A stretch of DNA of 64,000 nt from Deinococcus multiflagellatus (lineage in GTDB: Bacteria; Deinococcota; Deinococci; Deinococcales; Deinococcaceae). Every line of letters begins with the position of its first letter. Within the stretch, counting starts at the first letter, position 1. Shown here piece by piece: positions 8,528 to 21,554 of this stretch. Both the position numbers and the translations under genes were made by a program. Below the pieces are notes generated by a model. It was not told where the DNA came from. It did no database searches and was given only the letters and a program-made list of their open reading frames with translations. The stretch is taken from positions 62,001-126,000 of the forward strand of contig NZ_JAIQXV010000006.1 of assembly GCF_020166415.1 (NCBI RefSeq), given 5' to 3'.

Positions 8528-9538
8528 TTAGGGGCATGAGTTAACGAGGTAGGTGGCGCCGGCCGCGCCCGCCAGATCAGCCACGCGCACCTGGCACACG
8601 CGGCGCGACGGCAGACTGGCCTGCGCGGCGTAGGCGCTGCCGGGCAAGATGTTGACGGCACTGGCGCCGGCGGCAACGCCCCGGGCCACCACCTGGCTGT
8701 CGGGCAGGACCTGTTCTTCCGGGCTCTGCGTGACGCGGGTGGTGGGGTCTTCGACCACCAGAAAGGTCATCTTGAAGGCCCAGGGATCGCGCTGGCTGCC
8801 CTGCGTGGGTGTCTGGGCGTTGTCATTGGCCTGCAGCGGCACCCGCACGCTGATGGCCACGCGGCCGTCGTACTGCCCGGCGGCCGGGTTGGCGGCCAGG
8901 GTGCGCCCGCCCGCCGGGGTGCGCACCACGTAGCCGTAGGGAAAGACCGTGGTCACGCCCAGGTCGCTGTAGGCCGCCGCCGGCACGCCCCCGCGCGTGA
9001 GGTTGCCCGGCACCACCTCGCTTTCCAGAAAGACCTGCAGGTCCTCGCCGCCGCTGACCGGCGACACGCGGTCGCTGGCGGGCTGGTAGTCCAGCGCGTG
9101 GGTGGGCAGCACCGTGCGGGCCACCGCCGTGGGTACCGGGGCGCCGCTGAAGGTGGTCATGCCGCGCAGGGCGGTGCTGTCCACATTGCCCGCCACGGCG
9201 GCGGCCAGCAGCGTCAGGTTGCTGCGGGCGCTGGGCGCGGGCGTGCCGTCGGAAGCGGCGTTGCGCACCCGGTAGGTGGCCGTGATGTAGCGCGTGCCGC
9301 CGCTGCCGCGCACCCCCACGTCGGTCACGCTGACACTGAGGGGCGACAGGTCCAGGCCCGCGCTGTTCTCCTTGAGGGCCAGGGGCCGCACCTGAGACGA
9401 GGCCTGCGTGCTGCCCAGGCCATCGAAACTGATTTCCACCAGCCCCACAGGGGCCAGCGGGGTGGGGGCCGGCGCGGGCGCCGGGGCGCAGCCCACCAGA
9501 AGGGCCAGGGCCAGCACCCCGGCCGCCTTACCAGTCAT
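8528..9538 (-). CDS. Secreted lipoprotein, paralogue of the N-terminal part of its downstream neighbour
   Basis: 336 residues from the ATG at 9538. A type-II signal peptide, [10 protein letters not shown], is followed by an Ala-Pro linker and a domain shared with residues ~50-285 of the next gene ([45 protein letters not shown]). Its C-terminus has two cysteines (RRVCQVRV and VNSCP) that could form a disulfide. The ATG has no clear Shine-Dalgarno and overlaps the end of the 62-codon peptide gene by 11 bases, so translational coupling is likely. A GTG at 9580 with GGGGAG before it is an alternative start giving a longer n-region. The function is unknown. Confidence 0.72.
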   Translation of the reverse strand: MTGKAAGVLALALLVGCAPAPAPAPTPLAPVGLVEISFDGLGSTQASSQVRPLALKENSAGLDLSPLSVSVTDVGVRGSGGTRYITATYRVRNAASDGTPAPSARSNLTLLAAAVAGNVDSTALRGMTTFSGAPVPTAVARTVLPTHALDYQPASDRVSPVSGGEDLQVFLESEVVPGNLTRGGVPAAAYSDLGVTTVFPYGYVVRTPAGGRTLAANPAAGQYDGRVAISVRVPLQANDNAQTPTQGSQRDPWAFKMTFLVVEDPTTRVTQSPEEQVLPDSQVVARGVAAGASAVNILPGSAYAAQASLPSRRVCQVRVADLAGAAGATYLVNSCP

Positions 9539-9716
9539 GGCCGCCCTGCGCCGGGTCCTGGCCCAGCAGCCCCCCCACACTCCCCGGCAGCACCGGCACC
9601 GAAATCGCCAGGGTCACGGCGCGCCACTGGCCCAGCGCCTGCACCTGCGGGGGCCTATAGGGCGGTGCCCCGGCCTTCGAGGACGCTGGAAGCACAGGTT
9701 TAGAATCTTGGGTCAT
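9528..9716 (-). CDS. 62-residue peptide with lasso-type RiPP leader motif
   Basis: First gene of the operon. The ATG at 9716 sits five bases after a TACAAT -10 box, so the mRNA is probably leaderless. The peptide contains the spacing of the lasso-peptide leader signature: Tyr20-x-Pro-Pro-x-Val25-x-x-Leu-Gly29-x-Trp-Arg-x-Val-Thr35, equivalent to YxxPxLxxxGxxxxxT, which is recognised by RRE-type proteins in lasso systems. The part after Thr35 (starting AISVPVLPGSVGG and ending GGHDW) has no Asp or Glu at core position 7-9, so an ordinary lasso ring cannot form. No maturation enzymes are in the window. It may be a precursor modified in trans, or a secreted or structural peptide that reuses the leader. 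Confidence 0.6.
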   Translation of the reverse strand: MTQDSKPVLPASSKAGAPPYRPPQVQALGQWRAVTLAISVPVLPGSVGGLLGQDPAQGGHDW

Positions 9717-9752
9717 TGCTCATTGTAGACACAGTTTGCATTCCAAATGTAA
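9717..9752 (-). promoter_or_regulatory. Leaderless promoter of the peptide/lipoprotein/tail-collar operon
   Basis: On the minus strand TACAAT (9727-9722) lies five bases before the ATG at 9716, the arrangement of leaderless transcripts in Deinococcus. A weak -35 (TTACAT, 9752-9747) is 19 bases upstream. No Shine-Dalgarno is present, as expected. Confidence 0.55.
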
Positions 9753-9784
9753 GCGCCCTGCCCCAGAAGAGGGGGCAGGGCGCT
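9752..9784 (-). terminator. Hairpin ending the RND efflux operon
   Basis: A perfect 13-bp stem (9752-9764 with 9772-9784; AGCGCCCTGCCCC) encloses a loop of about seven bases. Read on the minus strand it is followed by TTACATTT. It separates the end of the efflux transcript from the promoter of the peptide operon. Confidence 0.6.
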
Positions 9785-9835
9785 GGGGGTTGCTGGGTGA
9801 TGGTGGATGGAAAAAACGACCGACTGGCCAGGATG

Positions 9836-10089
9836 AGAGCGGTTGACCAAAGACCCCCCTCAGCCCTGGCGGCGCGAGGCCCGCACTGCTGAGCAACTCT
9901 GCCAGCGGCCTCCTCTGGGCGCCACGCCAACCACGGTCTGTCGCGGTCACTCGCTCTGCTCCGCAGCTTTGCAAGTCCGCTCGCTCCAGATGACCTGAAG
10001 GGTTCACCTCCAGGTCATCTGGTTGCCGCTGTGCGGGGCCCACGAGGGGAGGGGTCAAGCGCCAACAGCATCTTGATGGCGACGGCTCT
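9836..10089. repeat. Intergenic repeat D, copy 1, interrupted by repeat E
   Basis: The outer parts match repeat D copy 2 (47140-47241): AGAGCGGTTGACCAAAGA at the left, GAGGCCC then CCCACGAGG inside, and a degenerate inverted end near 10071-10089. Between about 9883 and 10038 there is an extra ~155 bases absent from copy 2, which contains repeat E. No gene is evident in 9785-10119. Confidence 0.55.
9937..10032. repeat. Intergenic stem-loop repeat E, copy 1
   Basis: Shares GCGGTCACTCGCTCTGCTCC and CAAGTCYGCTCGC with copy 2 at 38728-38826. Both end in a hairpin around GGTTCACCT; here the stem is CCAGATGACCTG/CAGGTCATCTGG. In copy 2 the stem bases differ (CACCACATG/CATGTGGTG) but still pair, so the structure looks conserved. 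Confidence 0.65.
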
Positions 10090-10119
10090 GGGCTTTGGCC
10101 AGAGGGGAAACGGCCGGGT

Positions 10120-13523
<3,404 letters not shown>

Positions 13524-13527
<4 letters not shown>

Positions 13528-14762
13528 GGCTGGGCTCCGCCGCGCGCCGCCGTGACCCGGGCGCCGTCCTGCAGGCTGGCGGGCAGCGGCGAGATCACGG
13601 CCTGCCCGGCGTCCAGCCCCTGCACGGCCACCTGGGCGCCGCTTTCGGCCACCACGGTCACCGGGGTGCGCTGGGCCACGCCGGCGGCGGCCACGTACAC
13701 CACGTTCTGCCCGTCTTCGGCCTGCACAGCGCTGCTGGGCACCAGCACGCCCTGGCCCAGCGTGACCCGGTAGCGCGCTTGGGCGGTGGCGCCCACCGGC
13801 AGGGCGTCTCCACCCTGCACCCGCGCCGTGACCGGCACGAGGCGGTTGCTGCCGGCAATGCCCGGGGTTTCCACCACGGTCGCCACGTAGTTCTGCCCGC
13901 CGTAGCCCAGGTTCAGGGCCGTGCCGGGGCGCAGGGTGGCGGCGTCATCGGCGGGCACGCTGAACTGCGCGCGCAGGCTGCCGGGGTCCACCAGCCGGAA
14001 CACGGGCGAACCCTGCGCCACGAACTCGCCGACCTCGGTGCTGAGGCTGGCCACCGTGCCGGCAAAGGGCGCGCGAACCGCCGTGCGGGCCAGGTTTTGT
14101 TCGGCCTGCTGCACGCCGGTGCGGGCCTGTTCCACCTGCACGCGCGCCAGCGGCACGCTGCCCTGGGCGCTCTGGCCGTTCTGCGCGAGGTTGGTCCGCG
14201 CCTGGGCCAGCCCGCTTTCGGCCTGGGCCAACTGCGAGCGCGCCGCCTGCAGCTCGGCCTGACTGATCCCGCCTAGGCCAAACAGGCGCTCGGCACTCTG
14301 GGCGTTGCTGCGGGCCTGGGCCAGCGTGGCCTCGGCCGCCTGCACCGAGGCGCGCAGGGCGGTGGCCGAGCCCTGGGTGGTGCGCTGGGTCTGGGCGAGG
14401 CTCAGCTGCGCCTGTTCCAGTTGCAGCCGGGCGTTGTCCAGGGCCTGCCGCTGTGGCAGGTCGTCCAGCTGCACCACCACCTCGCCGGCCTGCACCCGCT
14501 CGCCTTCCTGGGCCAGCACGGCCTTCACGGCGCCGCCCGCCTGCGCGGCCACCTGACTGTCGCGCTGGGCCTGCAAGGTGGCCGCCGCGCTGCGCTGCGC
14601 GCTGAGGGTGCCGGCTTTGGCGGTGACGGTGGTCACCTGCAGGGCGGTGGTCTTGGCAGGCGGGGCGTCAATGTTGTTCTCGGCCTTGGTGCCGCCCGGG
14701 GCCGCGCAGGCCGCCAGCAGCAGCGGCAGCGTCAGCGTCAGGGCGAAGGAGCGGGCGCACAC
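13524..14762 (-). CDS. RND efflux periplasmic adaptor (membrane fusion protein)
   Basis: 412 residues with a lipoprotein signal, [13 protein letters not shown]. Residues ~70-110 and ~210-250 form the two halves of the lipoyl/barrel-sandwich domain ([20 protein letters not shown] and [20 protein letters not shown]). They flank an Ala/Gln/Leu-rich alpha-hairpin coiled coil (~110-210), followed by the beta-barrel and membrane-proximal domains. The adaptor bridges the RND pump and a TolC channel. It lies one base from the upstream TolC-like gene and overlaps the pump gene by four bases. Confidence 0.92.
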
Positions 14763-14763
14763 C

Positions 14764-15828
14764 TCAGTTCACCAGCCCGGTCACGTCCACGCCGCTGGCC
14801 GTGCCCAGCCCCGCCAGGGCCCGCCACACGCCGCCCTGCGCCTGGGTCAGGCTGAATTCGGCCTGCGAGACCTGCAACTGCGCCTGCTGCACCTCCACGG
14901 CGGCGGCGGTGCCGGCTTTCAGGCGGGCCTGCGCCTGGGTCAGGGCGGTGCGGGCATTCTGCAGGGCCTCGCGCGCCAGGGCCACGCGCTCCTGGGCGTC
15001 CTGGGCGGCGCGGTAGGCGTCGCGCACGCCGGTCTGGGCGGCGCGCAGGGCGTCGTCCAGGGTGCGCTGGGCATTCTGGGCCGCCACCCGGGCGTCTTCC
15101 AGGGTGCGGGCCGGCGTGTAGTCATTGTCGGATAAGCGCACCTGCAGCGCCGCCAGGGCCGCGCCGTTGGCCGCCTGCACCAGACTGGGCAGGCGTTTTT
15201 CCAGGCCCGCCTGCAGCGCGGCCAGGGTCACGCTCAGCTTGGGGGCGGCGGGCGGGGCGCTCAGGTTCAGGTCGCCCTGCAGGTTCAGGGTGCGGGCCAG
15301 GCTGGCTTCCAGCACCGGCAGGCTGGCCCGGGCGCTGGCGAGGTCCTGGCGGTCACTGTTCAGGGCGTTCTGCGCGCGGCTCACGTCCAGCGCGGTGGCC
15401 GTGCGCGCCGCAAGGCGGGCCTGGGCAATCTTCAGGTTGCGTTCGCTCAGGCCCACCTGCGCGCCAGCCAGCGTGACCCGCGCGGCGCCCTCGTACGCAG
15501 ACAGATACCCGCTGATGGCCGCTTGCGCCGCGCCCAGCTTGGCGGCGTCCAGCACGGCGGCCTGGGCCGCCACCTCCTGCTCGGCCTGGGTGAGGGTGGT
15601 GATCAGGCTGGTGGGGTCGGCGCGCACCGCGCGCAGGTTGGCCTGGGCTTTTTGCAGGCTGGCGCGGGCGCTGGTCACGTCCACGCCCTGCGCCAGCGCG
15701 CGCGCCACCGCCGAGGGCAGCGTGAGGGCCGTGGCGCTCTGGACTGTGGCGTTCTGGGCATAGGCGCCGCCCAGGGTCAGCAGAAGGGGCAGCAGCAGGC
15801 GCAGGGCGGGCAGGGGGGAACGGGTCAT
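14764..15828 (-). CDS. TolC-family outer-membrane efflux protein (shorter paralogue)
   Basis: 354 residues with a cleavable signal ([15 protein letters not shown]) and long amphipathic Ala/Gln/Leu helices typical of the TolC repeat (OEP) fold, for example [22 protein letters not shown]. TolC proteins usually have 420-490 residues, so this copy is short and could form a reduced channel or pair with the larger neighbour. Its ATG overlaps the upstream tolC-like stop by four bases. Confidence 0.85.
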   Translation of the reverse strand: MTRSPLPALRLLLPLLLTLGGAYAQNATVQSATALTLPSAVARALAQGVDVTSARASLQKAQANLRAVRADPTSLITTLTQAEQEVAAQAAVLDAAKLGAAQAAISGYLSAYEGAARVTLAGAQVGLSERNLKIAQARLAARTATALDVSRAQNALNSDRQDLASARASLPVLEASLARTLNLQGDLNLSAPPAAPKLSVTLAALQAGLEKRLPSLVQAANGAALAALQVRLSDNDYTPARTLEDARVAAQNAQRTLDDALRAAQTGVRDAYRAAQDAQERVALAREALQNARTALTQAQARLKAGTAAAVEVQQAQLQVSQAEFSLTQAQGGVWRALAGLGTASGVDVTGLVN

Positions 15829-17294
15829 GGTTGGCCTCCGGTGGGCAGGGGGGCGGGAAGGGTGGGCAGCAAGGGATCAAGGTCAGCGGTGGCCTGCGCC
15901 AGCGCGAGGCCCGCCAGGGCCACACTGTCCTGGGCGGCCTGCAGCGCCTGCCGGGCCTGCAGCAGGGTCAGGTCAGCCTGCGCCACTTCCAGCGCGGTGC
16001 CCAGGCCCGCCTGCAGCCGGGCGCGGGCGTTCTGCACGCCCAGTTCGGCAGCCTGCACGCGGGTGCGCGCCGCCTGCAGGCCCGCGCGTTCGTCGTCCAG
16101 GGCGCTGAAGCGGGTACGCACGTCCAGTTCGGCGGCCTGCCGGGCACTGGCAAGGCCCAGTTCAGCCTGTGCCGCGCCCAGTTCGGCCTGGGCCAGGGCA
16201 GCGTCCTGGGGGCGGCCCAGGAGGGGCAGCGAGGCATTGAGCGACAGGGCCACGCCACTGACCGCCGCGCCGGTGTCGCGCAGCGGCACGCTGGCCTGCA
16301 CGCCCAGGACCCCGGCTTTCAGGTTCAGGCTGGCGCCCACGGTGCGCCCGGGGTTGCCCTGGGCGTCGGCCAGCTGGCCGGCCCGCACGCTGGCGGTCAC
16401 GTCGGGCAGCCGGGCGTCCAGGCGCGCCGCCGAGAGGCCAGCCTGGGCATCGGCCAGCGCCGCCTGGGCGCGGGCCACCTCGGGGCGCTGGCGCAGGGCG
16501 CGGGCCAGCAGGGTGTCCAGGTCGCCGGCCGGGGTGAGGTCGGGCAGCGGAGCGGTCAGGACGGTGGGGGCGACAGCCACCGGCGTGCCCAGCAGCCGGG
16601 TCAGGGCCTGGGCCGCCTGGGTCACCGCGCGGGCGGCCGTGTCCTGCCCCGCCACCGCCGCTTCCAGGGCCGCGCGGCGCTCCAGCACCCCGGCCTCTGT
16701 CGCCAGGCCGCCCGCGCGCTGGGCTTCAGTGACCGTCAGCAGGCGCTCGGCCAGGGCGCGCCCGGCCTGGGCCGCTTCCAGCCCGGCCTGGGCGCGGCGC
16801 AGGCCACCCAGCGCCTGAAACAGCGCCGCCGTCTGGGCCGCCCGCGCGGCGCGCAGGTCCAGGGCGGCAGCAATCAGGGCCCGCTCGGCGCTGCGCACGG
16901 CCGCCAGCGCGGGCGACCAGGGCAGCACGGCCACGCTGGCGCTCAGGGTCACCGTGGCCGCGCCCTTCCACTCGCCGCCGTCCCAGGGCACGCGGCTCAG
17001 CGAACTGTCGGCGCCGGCGGTCACGCTCAGGCCGGCGCGGGTGCGGGCACTTTGCAGCGCCAGAACCGCCGCCTGGTAATTCAGGTCGGCGCTGCGCCAG
17101 CCCGGCGAGGCGCGCAGGGCGAGCAGCAGGTCGGGCAGGCCCAGGCCCGCCGGGGCCGCAGTGGCTGGGGCCGTGGTAGCTGGGGGAGACGTGGGCGGCG
17201 GTGGCGGCGCGCTCTGCGCCTGGGCGCCAGAAAGCAGCAGCGCGGCGCACAGGGCCAGCAGCGGCGCCCGGGAACGTGGGGGAGGGACAGGCAT
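15825..17294 (-). CDS. TolC-family outer-membrane efflux protein (larger paralogue)
   Basis: 489 residues. The ATG at 17294 is preferred over a GTG two codons upstream because GAGG is correctly spaced before it. A signal peptide ends in SGAQAQ, followed by a Pro/Thr linker and two OEP repeats with long helices (residues ~60-270 and ~280-480), the normal duplicated TolC layout. It should provide the outer-membrane exit duct. Two tandem TolC paralogues in one RND operon is uncommon. The 122-base gap to tetR holds an operator-like palindrome. Confidence 0.88.
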   Translation of the reverse strand: MPVPPPRSRAPLLALCAALLLSGAQAQSAPPPPPTSPPATTAPATAAPAGLGLPDLLLALRASPGWRSADLNYQAAVLALQSARTRAGLSVTAGADSSLSRVPWDGGEWKGAATVTLSASVAVLPWSPALAAVRSAERALIAAALDLRAARAAQTAALFQALGGLRRAQAGLEAAQAGRALAERLLTVTEAQRAGGLATEAGVLERRAALEAAVAGQDTAARAVTQAAQALTRLLGTPVAVAPTVLTAPLPDLTPAGDLDTLLARALRQRPEVARAQAALADAQAGLSAARLDARLPDVTASVRAGQLADAQGNPGRTVGASLNLKAGVLGVQASVPLRDTGAAVSGVALSLNASLPLLGRPQDAALAQAELGAAQAELGLASARQAAELDVRTRFSALDDERAGLQAARTRVQAAELGVQNARARLQAGLGTALEVAQADLTLLQARQALQAAQDSVALAGLALAQATADLDPLLPTLPAPLPTGGQP

Positions 17295-17388
17295 GAACAC
17301 CTCGGTGGCAAGAAGAGGGGCGGGAAAGCGGGAGCGGCTCTAGCGTGTGGCGGGGAAGCGGCGGGCGTCATCCCCCCTTCGGCGTATT

Positions 17389-17407
17389 CGAGTCAGGACT
17401 CAGTTAT
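17389..17407 (-). promoter_or_regulatory. Operator-like site before the efflux genes
   Basis: Read on the minus strand: ATAACTGAGTCCTGACTCG. It is a palindrome (GAGTC-N2-GACTC) and matches the site at the tetR start (ATAACTGAGTCTTAACTCA) at 16 of 19 positions. It sits just past the tetR stop and 95 bases before the larger tolC-like gene, where a second promoter would be expected. Confidence 0.65.
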
Positions 17408-17416
17408 GGGCAAGGA

Positions 17417-18010
17417 TCAGGGAGCGAGGCCCGGCCACAGGACATCCAGCAGGCCGCGCACAAAGCGTCCGGCGTCCACGGGCGTGCGCCCAGGCGGCGG
17501 CATCACCTGTTCCTGGTGAATGAAATGCGTCAGGGCGCCCACCACCGTCAGGGCCGTCACCTCGGCGTCCAGCGGGCGCACGCGGCCCAGGGCCACCTCG
17601 CCTTGCAGGTAGCCCGTGATGGCCTGGGCGTCGGCGCGCATGGGGTCGTCCAGGCGCTCCAGCATGGGGTTGTGGCTGGGGTCGTGGCCGCGTGAGAACA
17701 CCACAGTCAGGCGGGGCACCAGGGCCTCGGCTTCGCGCAGCATGCTCAGTGCAGCGCGCTCCAGGTTGCGCCGCACCTCGCCCTGGCCCACCGCCGACAG
17801 GAGCGCCGCGCGCCACTGGCCGTAATCGGTAAGGCCAAGGGCGGCCGAGAACAGGTCCTCCTTGGTGGGAAAGCGGTTGAAGAGGGTGCCCTCGGACACG
17901 CCCGCGCGGCGCGCAATCGCGGCGGTGGTGGCCGCAAAACCCTGTTCCAGAAAGACCTCCTGCGCCGCCGCCACAATCTGTTCATCGGTAATCTGCCGGG
18001 GGCGTGCCAT
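17417..18010 (-). CDS. TetR-family repressor of the efflux operon
   Basis: 197 residues. The N-terminal HTH is classical: [19 protein letters not shown], then [20 protein letters not shown] and [11 protein letters not shown]. The C-terminal half is a ligand-binding helical bundle with no recognisable specificity. The ATG at 18010 has no Shine-Dalgarno and is embedded in a palindrome, which suggests autoregulation on a leaderless or near-leaderless mRNA. It is first in line with two tolC-like genes, an adaptor and an RND pump, so it most likely represses that operon and is relieved by a pump substrate. Confidence 0.9.
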   Translation of the reverse strand: MARPRQITDEQIVAAAQEVFLEQGFAATTAAIARRAGVSEGTLFNRFPTKEDLFSAALGLTDYGQWRAALLSAVGQGEVRRNLERAALSMLREAEALVPRLTVVFSRGHDPSHNPMLERLDDPMRADAQAITGYLQGEVALGRVRPLDAEVTALTVVGALTHFIHQEQVMPPPGRTPVDAGRFVRGLLDVLWPGLAP

Positions 18011-18027
18011 AACTGAGTCTTAACTCA
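18009..18027 (-). promoter_or_regulatory. TetR operator overlapping its own start codon
   Basis: TGAGTCTTAACTCA (18014-18027) is a perfect inverted repeat with 5-bp arms and a 4-bp centre, directly upstream of the ATG at 18010. Together with the near-identical site at 17389-17407 it defines a likely operator. Confidence 0.65.
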
Positions 18028-18230
18028 ATTACTCGCCGGCCATCTGTCGGGGAGGGCACAAAGAAGGGGGGAAGGGGAGAGGTCAGGCCGCAGAACGGAA
18101 GGGCCAGCGTCGCTAAAGGAAGCCTCAACTCAGCAGTCAAAGTGGGGTTTGGGCCCTCTGAAACACCGTTTTCTCTCGTCTGCCCTGTTCCTGTCGCTCA
18201 ACCCTGTTTCCATGCTGACCCCCATTCATT

Positions 18231-18243
18231 TAGGGTGGGCCGC
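18231..18243 (+). promoter_or_regulatory. Leaderless-type -10 box
   Basis: TAGGGT at 18231-18236 lies seven bases before the ATG at 18244, with no Shine-Dalgarno, fitting a leaderless transcript. Confidence 0.5.
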
Positions 18244-19500
18244 ATGAGCGTCCCTCACCGCTTCAGCCCTGCTCGAACACCCGCCGTCACCCTGCTTGGC
18301 GCCGCCCTGCTGGCCCTCAGTGCCTGCGGCCAGAACCCCTCCCCGGCGGCCGACCAGCCCCGCCTGAGCGCCCAGGCCGCGCAGGTCTACCGGGTCTCGT
18401 GTACCGCCACCAGCGGGCCCCGCACCCTGGAGGACATTGGCCGCTTGGCCCTGAACCCGGGCGATCAGGTGCTGCTGCAGCGGGGCTGCACCTTTCCGGC
18501 CACCGCTTCTTCCGCCCTGCAGGTCAGCCGCTCGGGCACCAGCGCGGCGCCCATCACCTTCGGGGCGTACGGCACGGGGGCGGCGCCGGTCATTCGCCAG
18601 AGCGGCCAGAATTCCACGGTGCAGATCCGGGGCTCGTGGCTGGTGTTTCAGGATATTGCCCTGGTGGCCGATCCGCTGCCCGCAGCCGGGGGCGGCGTGC
18701 GCTGCACCGCCCAGCCGGTGGGCTGGCTGGTGGGCTGGGAGGTCTGGGGCACCCGCAACACCCTCAACCGCGTCTCGGCGCGCGGCTACATGACGGGCGT
18801 GATGCTGGTGCGCGGCGACGGCACCCTGGGCTCTCACAGGGTGCTGAACAGCAGCTTCTTCAATAACTCGGTGATGCAGACGAACACCCCCGGCGGCGAT
18901 GACGATTCCGGCGCCTGGGGCGTGCTGGTGAACAGCAGCAACAACGAGATTGCGTCGAACCGCTTTACCGGCCACTCGGCCTGCAGCGAGGACTACGGGC
19001 GCGACGGTGCCAGTGTCGAGATTTACCAGTCCAGCAACAACTGGGTGCATCACAACGAAACCCACGAGGACGTGGCCTTTGTGGAACTGGGCGGCACGCC
19101 GGCCCTGCCCAGCCGCAACAACCGCATTGAGGACAATGTGTATATGCCGGTGCAGACGGGCGGCGCTTTCGTGACACTGCGCGGCGCCCGCAGCAGCTGG
19201 GGCGCCAACCCCGGGACCTCGGTGCGGCGCAACACCTCGTATCTGGCGGACCTGGGCATCACCTGCTCGGACGGCTGCTCGGCGCAGATTCTGGTGGCCG
19301 AGGACAACAAGCTCTGGGAGCGGCAGACCTCCAGCGGCCTGAGCACCAAGACCTTCGCCTTCTGGGCCGACGCCCCTGTGTCCGAGCGGCGCAACACCTT
19401 CTGGCGCGACGATGGGCGCCCGGTCGCCAGCATCGACGGCGGCTCGCTGGACAGCACCGACCGCATCGCCCCCTTCACCCGCCCCACCGCCACCTTCTAG
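18244..19500 (+). CDS. Secreted right-handed beta-helix lipoprotein
   Basis: 418 residues from the ATG at 18244, chosen because it gives a clean lipoprotein signal ([14 protein letters not shown]) and is preceded by a -10 box. The mature protein resembles pectate-lyase-like parallel beta-helices: [20 protein letters not shown] and the [14 protein letters not shown] segment open the domain, followed by Asn ladders such as [14 protein letters not shown] and [15 protein letters not shown]. Such proteins bind or cleave polysaccharide; the catalytic residues cannot be assigned. A hydrolase gene follows four bases later, so the two may be co-transcribed. Confidence 0.75.
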   Translation: MSVPHRFSPARTPAVTLLGAALLALSACGQNPSPAADQPRLSAQAAQVYRVSCTATSGPRTLEDIGRLALNPGDQVLLQRGCTFPATASSALQVSRSGTSAAPITFGAYGTGAAPVIRQSGQNSTVQIRGSWLVFQDIALVADPLPAAGGGVRCTAQPVGWLVGWEVWGTRNTLNRVSARGYMTGVMLVRGDGTLGSHRVLNSSFFNNSVMQTNTPGGDDDSGAWGVLVNSSNNEIASNRFTGHSACSEDYGRDGASVEIYQSSNNWVHHNETHEDVAFVELGGTPALPSRNNRIEDNVYMPVQTGGAFVTLRGARSSWGANPGTSVRRNTSYLADLGITCSDGCSAQILVAEDNKLWERQTSSGLSTKTFAFWADAPVSERRNTFWRDDGRPVASIDGGSLDSTDRIAPFTRPTATF

Positions 19501-19504
19501 GCCC

Positions 19505-20386
<882 letters not shown>

Positions 20387-20429
20387 TGGCCTTGCCTGGG
20401 CAGAGCGGCGCCGTACTGCCCCAAAGAGA

Positions 20430-20457
20430 AGAGGCCCCAGTGACCGGGGGCCTCTTT
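20430..20457. terminator. Bidirectional terminator
   Basis: AGAGGCCCC, a seven-to-eight-base loop and GGGGGCCTCT followed by TTCCC; on the other strand the stem is followed by TCTTTGG. It lies between the convergent hydrolase and DUF4142 genes. Confidence 0.8.
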
Positions 20458-20475
20458 CCCGTGCCGCAGATTCGC

Positions 20476-21003
20476 TCAGGGCTGCGAAGGGCTGGCGGGT
20501 GAGCGCAGCAGCGCCTGGGCCTGGTCTAGATGCTGCTGAATGATGGGCGCCTGGGCGTTCGCCAGCGCCACCACTTCGGCGTCCTTGCCCGCTGTGCGCT
20601 CGTTCTGGATCAGGCTGAGGGTCATCTGGTGGGCCACCACCTGCTCCTGCAGGTACGCGGCGTCAAACGCGGCGGCATTCAGCCCGGAGAGCGCCGAAAC
20701 CTTCAGCTGCAGTTCGGGGGGCAGGGCCGTGGGCAGCGGCACGCCCCGCGCGGCGGCCAGGGTGCTCACCTGATTCTGGGCGGCGGTGTGGTGGTTAATA
20801 AGCATCTGCGCGTAGGTCCGCACGGCGGCGGTGTTGCTCTTGGACAGGGCCACCTGCGACGACTGGATTTCAAACAGGTTGCTGCCGGTCATCGCCTGCA
20901 GAAACAGGCCGTCCACGGTGCCGGCGTTGGGCGGCGTCATCATGGCCGGCGCGCAGGCCGCAAGCAGGGCGGGCAGAAGAATCATCGTGGCTTTCGTTCG
21001 CAT
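20476..21003 (-). CDS. DUF4142 lipoprotein
   Basis: 175 residues from the ATG at 21003, which follows GGGAGG at good spacing; an in-frame upstream extension has no signal and is rejected. The signal ends LLPALLAACAP (lipobox). The body matches the DUF4142 ferritin-like helical family: LFLQAMTGSNLFEIQSSQVAL, VRTYAQMLINHHTAAQNQ, and AAYLQEQVVAHQMTLSLIQNE. These proteins are envelope-associated, often stress-induced, and of unknown function. It is divergent from the PAAR gene. Confidence 0.85.
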   Translation of the reverse strand: MRTKATMILLPALLAACAPAMMTPPNAGTVDGLFLQAMTGSNLFEIQSSQVALSKSNTAAVRTYAQMLINHHTAAQNQVSTLAAARGVPLPTALPPELQLKVSALSGLNAAAFDAAYLQEQVVAHQMTLSLIQNERTAGKDAEVVALANAQAPIIQQHLDQAQALLRSPASPSQP

Positions 21004-21227
21004 CACAACCTCCCAGGCCGCGCACGGGGCGCAGTCCTTCTGACATGTACCGCTCAGGGGCAAGTGTGGTGCAGGGCGCCGGCCCAGACCCGCCGGGTCC
21101 CATGAATGGCCCTGAAGCTGTTTCAAGGGTGGGCCATGAGGGCCCTGCGCAAAGCCTTATTGGGGGCAGAGGGCGGGGCCGCGTCGCTTCCGCCGCAACC
21201 TGGCTGGGCAGCCCCCAGGCAGCGGGG

Positions 21228-21239
21228 TACACTGCCCCC
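21228..21239 (+). promoter_or_regulatory. Leaderless-type -10 box of the PAAR gene
   Basis: TACACT at 21228-21233 lies six bases before the ATG at 21240; no Shine-Dalgarno is visible. Confidence 0.5.
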
Positions 21240-21527
21240 ATGCCCCCTGCCGCGCGCGTTGGTGACAACCACACCTGCCCCCTGTACGACGGCAAATCGC
21301 CCCATGTGGGCGGGCCAGTCAACATGGGCAGCCCCACGGTCATGATTGGCCGCATGCCGGCGGCCCGCGTGGGCGACATGTGCGTGTGCTCTGGCCCGCC
21401 CGACACCATCGCCCGGGGCAGCGCCACCGTGTTTATCAACAAGAAGCCCGCCGCGCGTCTGGGCGACATGACGGCCCACGGCGGCGTGATCGTGGCCGGG
21501 GCCCCCACGGTGAATATCGGGGGGTAG
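21240..21527 (+). CDS. Orphan PAAR-domain protein
   Basis: 95 residues that are entirely PAAR domain: MPPAARVGDNHTCPLYDGKS, then PVNMGSPTVMIGRMPAARVGD and KKPAARLGDMTAHGGVI ending in VNIGG. PAAR proteins form the sharp zinc-stabilised cone on VgrG or tail spikes of type VI, phage-tail and extracellular contractile systems; His and Cys residues for metal are present. No C-terminal toxin or VgrG/Hcp gene is nearby, so its partner spike is unknown. It converges with the GGDEF-EAL gene. Confidence 0.88.
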   Translation: MPPAARVGDNHTCPLYDGKSPHVGGPVNMGSPTVMIGRMPAARVGDMCVCSGPPDTIARGSATVFINKKPAARLGDMTAHGGVIVAGAPTVNIGG

Positions 21528-21554
21528 AGCGGGCCCCAGCCCAGGCTGCTTGCC

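Noticed and set aside
9528..9716. Complete lasso-peptide gene cluster
   Set aside because: Only the leader motif is present; no B or C enzyme gene lies in the window and the core has no acidic ring residue.
2887..9716. Prophage remnant
   Set aside because: Tail-collar domains alone suggest phage, but there is no capsid, portal, integrase or lysis gene and the neighbours are lipoproteins with secretion signals.
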